Position numbers and translations under genes: made by a program
Notes under the pieces: model-generated
Seen by the model: the letters and a program-made list of their open reading frames with translations, nothing else
Told to the model about the DNA's origin: nothing
Databases searched by the model: none
In this document: in pieces, positions 30,101 to 45,100 of the stretch
Position numbering within the stretch: position 1 is the stretch's first letter
Layout: each line of letters starts with the position of its first letter
DNA from: Zerene cesonia
Taxonomy: Eukaryota > Arthropoda > Insecta > Lepidoptera > Pieridae
DNA: 64,000 nt
Direction of reading: 5' to 3'
Assembly: GCF_012273895.1 (NCBI RefSeq)
Contig: NC_052110.1
Location: forward strand, 1,178,001-1,242,000

Positions 30101-33100
30101 GCTACTGCTATAGCTGCATTATCAAACTATTCGCTTTTGAAGGTCATATGTTATTTAAAAAATATCTATGGTTGAAAAAGTTTGTAAGGGTGTATGTGTT
30201 TGTTGCTCTTTCACGCAAAAAACTACTGAACCGGTTGCAATGAAATTTGGTACGTAGACAGCTAGACAACTGCAATAACATACAGGAAACTTTTAAACCC
30301 CATACTTCTACGGGATACGCACTTAGGCGGGTGAAATCGCGGGGCGCAGCTAGTAGGTCATAATAGCAAACCAAAATTTGAAAGATAAACGTTAGAAAGA
30401 CATAAAATCTAGAAGTGATTTTAATTTGACCGAATAACATTAACTACCTATTTAGGATGTCGTAGGTTAAAACTGGTACAATGTGTGTTTTATCTTAGAT
30501 TACATTCTCAAAATTATTATAATTTTTTTAGAATCGGTAATAAACCGCCGCCATTCCTATATTTTTGCTACAATTTTTCTATATTTTAATGACCAATTGT
30601 ACAATAATTAATGAATAGAACAATTGACAATTTTCTACTTCATTCGATAAAGTCCAAATTAAATAAAAAGAAAAATACACAGCCAATCTAGGATACGATC
30701 TAGAAGTTTCTAAACGCTTCAAAGCCCATAAAAATCAGTGCAATAAACAAGCGGAGACGCGGTCCCAGCCACTGCTATATTGCTATGATTTACAAGCCAC
30801 CCCCAAAACATCGTTGACGTAAATCAAGTCGAAATTACTACCGCTCACGCATTAACAATCTACTTTTGATAGGAGCTGGTGCAAGCTACATGAAACACAT
30901 AACACAGTAGTACTATCTATCATAGGGTTATTTTATAAGGATAAGCATTAATTAATTAACAATCATATCATAATTGTATATTTGCAAAAAGCTTAAGGCT
31001 TCGCGAAGTCTTCTACAAAAATTGCCATACCTTATGACCTTTTTTATTTTGGGTATAAGAATATTTTTATGTATGATAACACATGGAAATCATTTCAATT
31101 TTTGTATGTGGTAGTCGAGCACGCTCCAGCTCGCACCGGGGAAGTACCACGCCTCACAGAAGAACGGCGTGAAATAGCATTTTGCTTTGTTTCGTCCGTT
31201 GAGTGCGACATATAAAAAAAGATGCTATGGCAAAGTCCAATATTAAAAGTCCTTGTACCAGAAAAATGTTCCTATGTACCTTTAGAATGTGGGATAACTA
31301 AGGTTAACTTATATCAGTCTTGTATTCGAAATTACAGTTTTAGGGCAAAGCTCCAACAGTATTAACTCCATTGTGGGAAAGAGATGGCGCTAGACGACCT
31401 ATACGTCTTTTCTTTCCCATTAATACTGACTTAAGACGACACGGTAACCCCCAGCTTCACGAAAGAATACTTTTATTAATTACTAGCTGCGCCCCGCGGT
31501 TTCACCCGCCTAAGTACGTATCCCGTAGGAATATCGGGATAAAAATTGCCTATATGTTATTCCAGCTGTCCAGCTGTCTACGTACCAAATTTCATTGCAA
31601 TCGGTTCAGTAGTCTTTGCGTGAAAGAGCAACAAACACACACACATCCTTACAAACTTTCGCATTTATAATATTAGTAGAAGTAGGATATTTAAAATATC
31701 TATGTATATAATTGGTTAAATAAGATAAGCGATTAATCAATAATTTTAATAAACGATGTGATGCATGCTTAACTTCCCATCAGGTGGCTAGCTGACGTTC
31801 CAATAAAAACTCCATGCAACAGACAGCACACATGATCATCCGTTGAGACAGTAAATATTTTCTTAATAAGTAATGACCATAAAATAAACAAAATAACCCA
31901 CTAAAAAAACCCCGTTCATATCAGCGGGTTCATTAAAACCGACTTCCTTGCTTTATATCCATATTTAATCATCAAAATAAGCACTATATAAATATTTATA
32001 ACGAGTTTTCGCAAAAACTCGCATAATTTGGCAACTTGGACTCGATTCGTGTGTAAAATGAGTAACCGTAAACGTCTTGTTAGTGTCATATGAATTGACA
32101 CTTGTAGTTTTTAATTTTTTTACGGGAATTGACATTTTTCAGTTACTATAAGTATAAGAAATTAATTGTTTTTGAATCGTAGATACGCGATGGTGCTATT
32201 CTGCGGGTGTGAGACGTAAAAGCTGATTAGGTTTTAACTTGACGATAGTTCGTAGATGAATAATGTCGTATGTTTTTATTAAAACGAACAGATGTATGTC
32301 TCGGAATGTAAGATTTTTTTAAGGTGTATAGAGATATTTAGTTATGTATTGGGTTATGTTTCGAGCTTGATGTTGTTTATTTATAGATATCAATCAAAAT
32401 AACTGAATAAATGAATGAGAATCACGTGAATCAGTTGTAAAGTTACGGAGTTATCGATTAACATAGCAACAAAAAAAGTTAAATTGTGAACCTCTTTAGT
32501 TTTAGAAAGTCAGTTTTAATGCACAAATTTTTACACTTGGATACTTCGTTATTGCTCTTGTGAAAAACAATTCGAGCCAACGATAATAATATAGCGTTAG
32601 ACAATAAACTCTTCTCCATGTATATATGACTGGACAGACGAGTCTCAACTTTCTTATTTAGAGGCTCTGAAATTAGCACTGTTTAGAAATAGTCAATTGT
32701 TAATAATAACAACTCATAATCTAGTATTATGTAATTAGTTATTACAATTGAAACATCGCTTAATAAAAATCGCTTTATAAGTTTTATGAGTTTCTAGTGG
32801 TACTAACCCACAAGGTGTAGAAAGAAATTCGTGTAATTACTTGGGAGAAGTTTTGGAGTTAGACATACAAAATAAAGCCTTGGTTCATCGGATCTGGTGA
32901 TGAAATTTGTCAGCGCTTAAAGCACGTCCCCTTAGGATACCATGAGAAAAATCATTGGTTGAAGTTTTTATATCAAAACTCTTATAACTTGCACTCAACA
33001 AAGTAGTAAAAATTCGGAGGACAAGTGTCTATAAAAGCGGTATTATTTTCATTTTATTGTTTGAACGTCTCATAAACATTATTTGTAGTTTATGAAATCA

Positions 33101-36100
33101 TATTTATTTAAAATAATATAACGCGTAATTACGTATAATTAATTAATTTGGGGTAGTGTTTTTCACTTTATGACTATTTTATAAGCAGGTCAAGGTGAGA
33201 TAAAACTAATTTATATGTATATGAAGAAATTTAAATGTTTTATTGTTTCACGGAATTTAAAATGTTTTTCAATTAAATTAATATCTATGGAGTATTTTTT
33301 ATTGAATATGAATTAATGTTTATATATATTATTAATTAAATAACTGTAATGTATTTATATTATAAATTCGTTAAAACATATATCTTATCTTATATCTTTA
33401 AACGAGCAATTCTTGTATATATATATTTATAATAATTGGAATCTCGGAATCGACTCCAACGATTTTCATGAAATTTAGTATATAGGGGGTTTCGGGGGCG
33501 ATAAATCGATCTAGCTAGGAATCTTTTTTAGAAAATGTCATATTCGTGTTTTATCGACTTAAACTTACTTTTTTAACAAATAGGAGGCGTTTGAGTAGTC
33601 CCAATTTATTATGACTCTTCCTGACATCTATTGGCGAATAATAATACTTAAATATAATTTCCAAAAAACACGATGTATAAAAAAAAAAAAAATACCGAGC
33701 AAAGCTCGGCCATCCAGGTACTATTCATAAAACACAAAAATGTTAATACAACAATATTAATTGATAAAAAAAATCTGAACAATTTAAAAAAGTATAAAAG
33801 AAAAGCAATACATACATACTAAATTATTTTCCATAGTGAGAATTGAACCCACTTCAAACTTTGTAGTCAGATCAACCATTGCGCTAATAGCGAAATAATT
33901 GAAGAACTGTCCCCATACCGCCATCTATGAGTTTCCACTTGAACTACGTGGTTTTACTAAGTTCTGGCTTGTGAAGCTCACATACTGCGTCGTGATAGAT
34001 TCTCAGCGCTGGCTTCTTCTATAAATAGTACATAAATTTTATTAAGCTAAAATAAATATAACAATTTTTATTATTAATATAAAATACGTAAAATAAGCTT
34101 ATAAAACTGCAGTCAGATAGGTATAAAAAACATAATTATAAGCAATAACTTAGGTATGTTAAATGTTTAATACGAAAGATTTAAGAATTTGAGCCATCAA
34201 TTGAAATAATGCGGCAATAATCACAAAACAAAAACAAATTAAAACGCAGAACTAATTTAAATTTGAAATTCGAACATATGCCACGGAAATTTCACCGATA
34301 ATAATCATTGGCCAATTCGATTCGATTTTTAAATCGGGTGCTTTTTTTTTAACGGCGCCGGCAATGGTCTGAACAGAAAACTGTCAATCAAAATGCTGCA
34401 TATTATTATTAGGGTATTGTAATCACAAGTTAAAATTTCAACATTGTGTTTAGGGTTCCGTGGAAATAACGTATCTTATAACAACATAATTTAAATAAAC
34501 ATTAAATAGAGACAATAGATATCAATCATAAATTTGTCAATATCTATTAAATAATACATAAATAAATAATAATAATTCACAATTGAATACTTACTACTGA
34601 TTTGGAAAGTAGGTTCTAAAGAGAAGATACGGGAAGAAGCTCTGTAGCTGCTCTTTGAAAATCGTATGTTTATAGAAACACGATATTAACCTAAATTACG
34701 TTTATTATAATGTAGGTACTATACCTAAAATGAAACTTATTATTTTACTTAATTCAATTTACAACGAAACAATAAATTACACATATAAAATCTGAGGGTG
34801 TCGGCTTATTTTATTTACGAAATTTCGTAAATAAAATAAGCCGACACCCTCTTGACCGTTTTAAATCTAATTGTATTATGTCTTGCGGCGGTAATTGTGT
34901 CCAAAGCTAGCTCGAAAAAAAGTGGCTTATTACGATTCTCAGGTTTTTTTTGTCCAAAACTTACCTTATCCCTAATCTTCTATTGACACCGTAATAAGAC
35001 TAAAATATTGTACCGAAATTCTGAATGAATGGAGCTGTGTATAATTAAATTGTGTATTAAATTGTTTTTGTCTTAAGTATTTTTTGGAATGAATTAGTTT
35101 CATGTATAATTTAGATAAGCTTGTTTCAATGTTATATAGTCTGAAATACATTTATATATAACATAACATATGTTTTATTTACCATATATTGATTTGAATA
35201 TTATTGCTTAGATCTGTAAATTAGAAACAGTGCTAAGAGGTGAAGAGTTTTAAAAGTATCTACCAACCGTGCGGTTTCTTTTTTCAGTGGGGGATGGATT
35301 CTCGGTTCTCCTAATAATGGTTCTATTAAATCTTTCTTTTCTCAATAAACCCTTAAAATATCCATCATTCTTGAACGTTTAATTTTTGAAGTGAAAACTT
35401 CTTTAGGCGCGTTGAGCGTTTTGGTAGAGGGTAAAATCCTCGGTTCGCGTCACCGACGTGCTAATGATAATTTTTACAACCACTTTGTATTTATATTTTG
35501 TTCATGATTTGTTTAACCCATCATATGTAACTTATAAATAAAACATAAAAAATTTCATATAATTTTTGCATATAGTTTTAATTACTCTCAACTTAATAGT
35601 TTCGTTTTCACTTCTATCGGCAGTCCCACGACTGCTACTGGTTTTTTTTGTTTGTTACATTTTTCTTCAGTTGTAGTTACATGTCTTTGTACTAAAAAAA
35701 AACTACGTAAAATGTACTTTACCGTTTTTGTTTAGTTTTTCTTCACCGGTAACTATGCGTGTTTTAGTGTGTTTCCCTAATAATCTCACTGAGAACATAT
35801 CTCTGCCCAAACATAATGGTACAAAAAATGTAGCACCAACATCCTCTCTATAGTTTTTCCCGGCGTATCCGAGCCACCGGGCGGATTTGGTTCCTTGAAA
35901 CTAATCAGTCTAAATAAGTAAATTGGCGGCGGTTGCACGCGACCGGCATCGGCAGCGCATGGGGTCTGATCTTAAAACAATTACACGACTCTATCATAGC
36001 GTATCTTTAGAGTTTTATGTTTGTATGTCGCTAGCCGCTTGCCCCTACTTTGCCTTCATTGACCCGAGAGAAAACAAACTCTTGGTGATGATGTAGTTTC

Positions 36101-39100
36101 AACTATAACAGTTTTTAAAGATTAACATGTGACAGATAAATCGTGACAAACATACAAACATAAAATTTTTCTTCTTTATGATATTAATATAAATACAGCA
36201 GCTAACATCCGGAATTACTAGTCCGGTTGTAAAAATACGATTGGGTTGATAGCTTTATGACATGATAGAATGTGTAATCACGTTTTTTATATACAATATT
36301 CAATATGACAAAATATATTATTGGAATAAGGAAATGATCTGATCTTCTTGACTCTCATTACCTCATTTGGACTTAAACCTCTGAACTTCTCAGCCATGAT
36401 TTCCATATATAAAAGCAATATAAAAATACAGATTATGAGAAAACATTATTCAAACATAACATTCCTTGTGGAGTTATATGTGTATATGAAGTTAAGTTTA
36501 TTCATTTTTCAATTTGGTATATACAAACTTAGTGTGCCTTTTTAAATAAGGTTTTAACGGACAACTATTCTGTTTCATGCAGTAGACTAATCTAAACCGA
36601 TTGTTGTGTGATGACCCTTTTGCGATTTAGAGAAAATCTTTGAAACTACAAGTTGGTATTTGAAATTATTGCGCTACTCGATAGACTAAAATCTTTTAGT
36701 ATAATGTACGCTATTTTCATCATGATACAGAATATCTGCGTAATTATCATATGACTTGAAGTATTATTACATATTATAATTATCATATGACAAGTTATGT
36801 ATATGACGTGAAGTCGAGGTTTAGAGTAAACAAGTCTAAGAAGCGAGTTTGATGTTCAAACAATTGCTGTTCTTGTAGGTGTCTTACAATTTACGTCGTC
36901 AGCTTTGTAGCGTATATAGCAGAATGTAATAGTGGGAGTCGAGCACGCTTCAGCACGAATTGGGCCAGCTCGCACCGGTGAAGTACCACACCCCAACTGA
37001 AAACCGGCGTGAAATATTGGCTTGCCACTGGGGGATGAGTGGGGAGCTGGAGGCCCATTTTCTTATCCTAATCTGTCCCAGTCCATTCCATCTTTCCAGT
37101 CGTCAATCCATTCCTTTTCCTTTACCCCTTAAAAGCGTACAGCACATTCGCAAAGGCTGCGAATGTTCATGGGCGGTGGTGATCGCTTACCATCAGGCGA
37201 ACCACCAATCAGCTCAGTTGCCCGCTATGACATAAAAAATAAATAAATAATAATGCAATTCAAGTATATATAAAGTCATTAGATACCATTTACTGTCTCA
37301 TTGTCTATTTGTTTCAGTAAAGACAAATGCAATCTTAACGGGACTTGCATGCATGGAGAGTTTACAGATTTCTAGCTGCGTCCTGTGATTTCACCCTCGT
37401 AAGTCTGTATCCCGTAGGAATATCGGGATAAAAAGTTGCCTATGTATTATTTCTGTTGTCCAGCTATCTCCGTACGTAACGTATCAAATTTCATTGCATT
37501 CGGTTCAGTAGTTTTTGTGAGAAAGAGTAACTAACAAACATACATACACATACATCCATCCTCACAAACTTCCGCATTTATAATATTAGCAGGACCACTG
37601 TTTCAGAACGCACAGAAGTTCTCTCAATCGTTAACAATTAAAATATACATACCTCAACGACAATTTTCACTGAAATCAATAAATTACCTCAAATTATATT
37701 ATGCAGGACATATTGGTGTTCGTTAAAGTTTATTTATTTTGCTGTCGCACAAAGACTGCTATACTGATGTCAGACATTCTTTCACCATTGTAATCCGCAT
37801 CTTCACTGAGTGACATAGGCAACATGGGTTTATTCCACGGGCAAACGGCTAGTCTGCTAATCCGCTTTTATAATGACGATGAATGTTTTAACGCCCTGCT
37901 TTCTTAAACTAGCTCAAAATATGCATAAATATCATTGTCCGTAAAACCAGCGCATAGAACAATATTACCCACATGTAAACAATAATTGAATTAAACCCAA
38001 GAACTTTTCCGCGATGTCATTAAAGTGAAATGTTGTCTAATGATCAGAATTCCTGGATAAATATCGATAAAAACAATAATGATGTACGACTAAGTAATGT
38101 GCAGTAATGCGTTTAATTACAACCTCCGCGATTGCTTTCAAGAAAATTATACGAGTTACGGCTATTTTATTGTTATTCTGTTTCATGTTGTTTTATTTGT
38201 TGCAACTGCGTTTTAAATATAAATGAATGAGATTTAATTATATGAGCATATATGTAAAATGCGTAGTTACTACGGGGCTTGAAATAGTATATAACTCAAG
38301 TATACCTCTTCAAATTTATGTGGAGTTTTTTAACTTAAAACAATTAAAAACGGATAAATTATTATTGTCTTTAACAGTCCAAAACTGAGATGTATTCTCA
38401 TTTCGTTGCGTTTTTGTAGAGTTTGTATACCGATGGATTAAATATATATTGTTTATAAACAACGAAGATTTACAGCCGATATGATTTTTTTATTAGTCGT
38501 CATTGCAGTTTTTTGTTGTTATTTACACGTGCTGCATTGAATTTTGAATACACGCATCGAAAGGTAGGTAATTGCCAGCTATTTTTACTTTAATTTTTGG
38601 ATTCCTTCATAAACAAACTACTTAGTCTGGCCATAAATACTGTTACACTTAATTATAAAAAAATATTACATTTGAATTTCGAATCTGTCNNNNNNNNNNN
38701 NNNNNNNNNNNNNNNNNNNNNNNNNNNNNNNNNNNNNNNNNNNNNNNNNNNNNNNNNNNNNNNNNNNNNNNNNNNNNNNNNNNNNNNNNNNNNNNNNNNN
38801 NNNNNNNNNNNNNNNNNNNNNNNNNNNNNNNNNNNNNNNNNNNNNNNNNNNNNNNNNNNNNNNNNNNNNNNNNNNNNNNNNNNNNNNNNNNNNNNNNNNN
38901 NNNNNNNNNNNNNNNNNNNNNNNNNNNNNNNNNNNNNNNNNNNNNNNNNNNNNNNNNNNNNNNNNNNNNNNNNNNNNNNNNNNNNNNNNNNNNNNNNNNN
39001 NNNNNNNNNNNNNNNNNNNNNNNNNNNNNNNNNNNNNNNNNNNNNNNNNNNNNNNNNNNNNNNNNNNNNNNNNNNNNNNNNNNNNNNNNNNNNNNNNNNN

Positions 39101-42100
39101 NNNNNNNNNNNNNNNNNNNNNNNNNNNNNNNNNNNNNNNNNNNNNNNNNNNNNNNNNNNNNNNNNNNNNNNNNNNNNNNNNNNNNNNNNNNNNNNNNNNN
39201 NNNNNNNNNNNNNNNNNNNNNNNNNNNNNNNNNNNNNNNNNNNNNNNNNNNNNNNNNNNNNNNNNNNNNNNNNNNNNNNNNNNNNNNNNNNNNNNNNNNN
39301 NNNNNNNNNNNNNNNNNNNNNNNNNNNNNNNNNNNNNNNNNNNNNNNNNNNNNNNNNNNNNNNNNNNNNNNNNNNNNNNNNNNNNNNNNNNNNNNNNNNN
39401 NNNNNNNNNNNNNNNNNNNNNNNNNNNNNNNNNNNNNNNNNNNNNNNNNNNNNNNNNNNNNNNNNNNNNNNNNNNNNNNNNNNNNNNNNNNNNNNNNNNN
39501 NNNNNNNNNNNNNNNNNNNNNNNNNNNNNNNNNNNNNNNNNNNNNNNNNNNNNNNNNNNNNNNNNNNNNNNNNNNNNNNNNNNNNNNNNNNNNNNNNNNN
39601 NNNNNNNNNNNNNNNNNNNNNNNNNNNNNNNNNNNNNNNNNNNNNNNNNNNNNNNNNNNNNNNNNNNNNNNNNNNNNNNNNNNNNNNNNAGTAATAAATG
39701 TTATTTGCAGTTAACAATTTTCTTTTTTCTTTATTACAATATTTATGGCAAGACTAGGTATAGTTCATCTACAAGAGGTCAGTGAACCGTATGTGAAATT
39801 CGTGTGCTTAGAGTATTCACACATACATCCCATATATGCACACGGGACTTTAAATTTTGCATTCTTTTTATACAATCCGTTGCATTATATCCAAAGGATC
39901 CTCGAACAACAATGGAAGTCTCAGTACACAGATTTTAAAGAGTCTTTTAGCAGTAGGAGATCCAATATTTTAAAAAGTCGTGTACAAAGAAGAAAAGATA
40001 AAGAGAAGAAAGGGAAAAGGTTCATATCACAACTAGCTGTTGCTTGCAACTTTGTCTGCAAGTCCTAAATAAATTTCTAGGGTTCAAACTTTAATGCCTA
40101 TTTATTCCTGTTGAAGAATTTGTCAAAATCCTTCGTAAGCAGATGCCTACATCATAGTAGGTATATGCCAAAATTCAGCCCGATATAGGACTGCCTATAG
40201 TTTGGGCTGTGACGATAGATTAATCAGTCAGTCATCTTTGCGTTTTGTATATTAAGATTTGCCAATAACCTCAGCCTATAGTCAGATAAATATTTAGTCA
40301 AATGATTAAAATCCAACGCTTTCAATAAACGAAAGAATCAGGCATATAAAAATAAGTCGGAATCAGTACGATACAGCAGCGTGATGTAGCAATTAATTTG
40401 ATATTTGCTGATGGTATGACACTTACATGTACTTGATTTACGATCAACAAGCATTCTTCATTATAATCTACCTATTACATTGTTATTTACGTACCGTTGT
40501 GTTTTATTAATGCAGCTTTACGACGTGTGAAAGTTGGATAAAAACAAAATATTAAGCGTGTATATGGCATTTGAAATTTGTAGAACGCATAAAACATGTT
40601 TGCAGAATGGATTTTTGGATGTTGTAGTCGAGCACGCTTCGGCACGAATTGGGCCAGCTCGCACCGGGGAAGTACCACACCCCCACAGAAAACCGGCGTG
40701 AAATAATAGCTTGCTATTGTGTTTCGTACGGTGAGTGGGGGAGCCGGAGGCCTATTTCCTTCTCCTAGCCCTTCCCAGTCCATTCCTTCTTTCCAGTCAT
40801 CAATCCTTTCCTTATCCCTTATCCCTTAAAAGCGGGCAGCGCATTTTCAGAGGTCTAAGCCTTTGCGAATGTTCATGGACGGTGGTGATCGTTTACCATC
40901 AGGCGAACCACCTGCTCAGTTGCCCTCTATGACATAAAAAAAAAGAAAAAAAAAAAAGTAGTTTGATGTGTCATATAATAACCAAAATTTGGTGGTGTGA
41001 GAAATTTTTAAAGGATAAGAAGGATTTAGTCACGAGGCGAGATTCGAACCTACGTCTTTTTATCAAACGGTGGCAACGCCTAGATTGTCGGCCACCCGTG
41101 ATCCTGCATCAGTAATCGAATTACATCTACTCTTTCGGCTTTATGTGCCTAAGGGACACTACTAGGGGTCCGCCCTGGATTCGCCCGGAGTACATATATA
41201 GCCTATAGCCTTCCTTAATAAATGGGCTATCTAACACTGAAAGAATTTTTCTAATCGGTCGAGTAGATAGTGCTTTCAAACAAACAAACTCTTCAGCTTT
41301 GTTAGTATGAATTCTTTAAAAACTTCTAATTTATAAAGCATTTCAAGGCTTTAAAACTATAACGTTTTATCGTGTGTGTTTTGTTCCTGTATTTATTGAA
41401 ATTTGGTTAATTTGTATATGTTATTTAAATTTATATACTTCGATACTCATATATATAACAAGTTGAAGAACTGTTCTTATAATATATAATATACTAAATC
41501 ATCACACCAAGCTTTTGTTTATCAATTCTTTAAGATTAATTTTTTTTCTATCAGACTTGACGTTAACATGAATGTTGTAATTTCCTGTAATTGAAGTTGC
41601 AGAAATCTATGAATGTGGCAGGCTTTGCGAAAATGTAAACTGTGTCCTTTGTTGGAAATTCATTATTAATAAATAAATAAATAAATAAATAAATAAGTAA
41701 ATGAATAAATAAATAAATAAATAAATATATAAATAAATAAATAAATAAATAAATAAATTGGTATCAGTAATTTTTATTGTATAAAGGCGCTCATACAATA
41801 ACATCGTTAATTAATTGAATACTCGAGTAATATAAACCGACAGCAAAAAGAACATTGCATTTCACAAACATTACCATTATAATATTAAATCATTCCAAAT
41901 TAGTTCAACCAAACACGGGTAGCGACTGCCACCTGCATCTATCACTCTTGTTTAATCGAATGTGAAACGGAACAGCCTTTTCGTAGTACACACCGCAATA
42001 AATACTACATTATGAGACCATAAAATTTGACCTATCGAATAATTAATTTCACTTCGTAAATATTTTTCAATAATTGATAATAAATAGTGTTTCACGGACA

Positions 42101-45100
42101 TGAAACAACCTCACACCTGCTCAGCAAATAAATTATATTATTTAATCCATTGTGTTTCCTTTGTTAAGTAGAGTAAAATATTATAGAATATCTTTATACA
42201 TAAAAATGAATGTTTGTCTGTATATCATCGATGAACTCAAAAACTACTGGGCCGTTTATTATGAAAATTTGTATATATATGTATTTTTCAACGGAGAAGG
42301 TTTATATGCTCATTGAAGCCACTCGCCACCAGATGGCTTCCTAGATTTATTTTAGTTGTTGGCGTAGAATCGCTGGTGTGGTATTTCCCCAGTGCGAGCT
42401 GACCCAATTCGTGCCGAAGCGTACTCGACTCCCACAATAGTATATTAGTTACCTTATAACTTTTTACTGAGTAAATCGTTTTTGATGATTCCTTTTACAT
42501 TCAAAACCTGTTATTTGTCATGTGGTCGCATTAAAATTTAACTAAACCGTCTTCAAGTTCTCAGTTCTAGACCAAACTTGAATGGGATACGGAAGACTAT
42601 GAAAACCACGAAGATATAAAGATATCATAATGTATAAGTCTTTGTTCGAATTTTCATTTTATGTATTATTACGAAGTGATGAATAACTATTTAAATCGCT
42701 TACCTACATCATCACAAACATAATTTAAATCATAAAAACACGTAACAATATTCTTTTTAGTTTTATAGCATGGAAATGATTTATAAATGAGAATATGTAA
42801 AGAATAGAAAAAATCGATCACGAGGCGGGATTCGGACAATTACACAAATATTATGCAAGTATTCAGTTTCCTATTTTAAAAGCATAATACAATTCATTTA
42901 TTGAAAAATATAATAGAATGTATCATTGAGACTTAATAAATACATCGCATTCCCATAAAGCTGTCGAAGTATAATAGTACACCTGTGTTTGTTCGTGTTA
43001 TCTTCAGTTCGTTTGTTTGTCTCGTATGGATTAGTAGTTTAGTGTAGTAGTGAAGTCCTGTGCCCCCTAGTGGGGTATGGGACATGATATTCATCTGTTT
43101 CACTGATCAATTTTCTTTATGGACTAGGAGGTGATCAGACTTCTGTGTCCTACCACACCGAGACATTTTTTGTGCGTCCCCATCGGGATTGAACCTAGGA
43201 CCCTTCGGTTGTACGCTCACGCGTCAAGCACGGTGCGGTCAGTCGTATGGATTAGCTGCTGTGAAAGATATTACATTCGATATAATTAAATCTAGACCTT
43301 GTAAACAACAGTTATAATAAAAAATCTATTGTAATGTTTTTTTCCATATAGAATTCCCGTGGCCGTGATTTTGAATATATAATTCCTATCAACCAAGTCA
43401 GCTCATACTCTGTCTCTATTTCATCAAAATCTATTCAGTAGTCTCAGCTTGATTGACGGACAAACATCCAAACAACCTGTCACATTTATGACATTAGTGT
43501 GATTTCGTTACTAAATAAATCTCGAAGCACCAAGAGGATCCTGAGGCTCTTGGTGGAGCAATCAACACATTATTATTAATATCTCATACCAAATGTACAC
43601 CTTATAAACATCTAGCAGTATAAGCAACACACACCCAACCTACTTACACGATGAATACAAACATCATCAATCCAGGTGCAGTTATATCTCCACCAAGTAT
43701 TGTCTCAAGTTTCGGATGATAAATTGCGTCTAATTTTTAACACTCCTCGCTGAGTTACATATCAACTTTAACTAACTTTCCATGCACCGCGACGGTACAC
43801 CTGCCCCTATATTATACGTAATCAATATCTTAATTATGGTCATTTTATCACCAGCACATGAAAACATCAGCTTTCGTATGGCTATCTGCCTTATTCCTCA
43901 GTGAGGATGGGATATTTTAGGGAACCGTAATTTTTTGTTTATTCAACGTATCTGTACTAATATTATAAAAGGGGAAAGATTTGCTTTTTTGTTTGTTTGT
44001 TTATTTGTTTGTAATGGATAAGCTCAAAACTACTGGACAGATTTTAAAAATTCTTTCACCATTAGAAAGCTCCAACTTCGCTGAGTTACATAGGCTATAT
44101 ATGTTCCACGGGTGAAGCCGGGGCGAACTGCTAGTTATTAATATAAGCTATTAACTACTATATACTATAAACTTAAAACTGTCAACTATAAAAGTATTTT
44201 GTTTCATATAATTACGTGCTATATGTAATTTAGATGTATTTATTTAATGTAGGTTTATCGTTTCTAACATTTTCATTGTGTTTACTATCATTATCGTTAA
44301 AAATATCGTGTCACAGATATCTCCGAAACGGCTCAATTGATTTTGATTATTGAATATATCATGCAATGAATTTAAAAGATTATGAGAGGATGTACTTTAG
44401 TGTAACTCAAATTTGATTACTTATTTAACAAAACCAGTTTTTTGCTATCTCCTTTTCGTTTCTTACATCAATATGAATTAGAAATTAGAGACTTACAGTA
44501 AGAAAAGTACTTAAAAAGAAAAACAAAATTATAGGAAATAGCCGGCAAGTCAAGAAAACAGTAATAATATGGTATGATCATATTATTTTATTATAAGTGA
44601 AACGAATCGTCAAATTCCAAACGAAGAATCGACAGAATTTTTTAATAATATAGTAGAAATCCTATCCTATCCTACTAATATTATAAATGCGAAAGTTTGT
44701 AAGGATGTGTGTGAAACTCGTGATATGTGTTACGCGGGTGAAACCGCGGGGCGCAGCTAGTACATCATAATTCACCAATCACCATATTTATAACGTTATC
44801 TTCGAAGCCCGATATAAAATTAATGCATATAACCATGCAGCTTACGCTCGTTTCTGCTAATTCCAAGGGAATACATCTATATTCAATACAATTAAATGTT
44901 TCCTATAAATAACTAAGTATAAATAAACTTGAATGACCGCAATCAATAATTGTTACATGTTATTGACATAACAAAATGTCGATTATATCTCTTAAATATG
45001 TTTTAATCGAATATGTTAAACGCATAACGGATAAGATATCCGATATAAAAATGGCGGCCATTAAATATACTTTTATAATTATGCCATTCCACAGAATTGA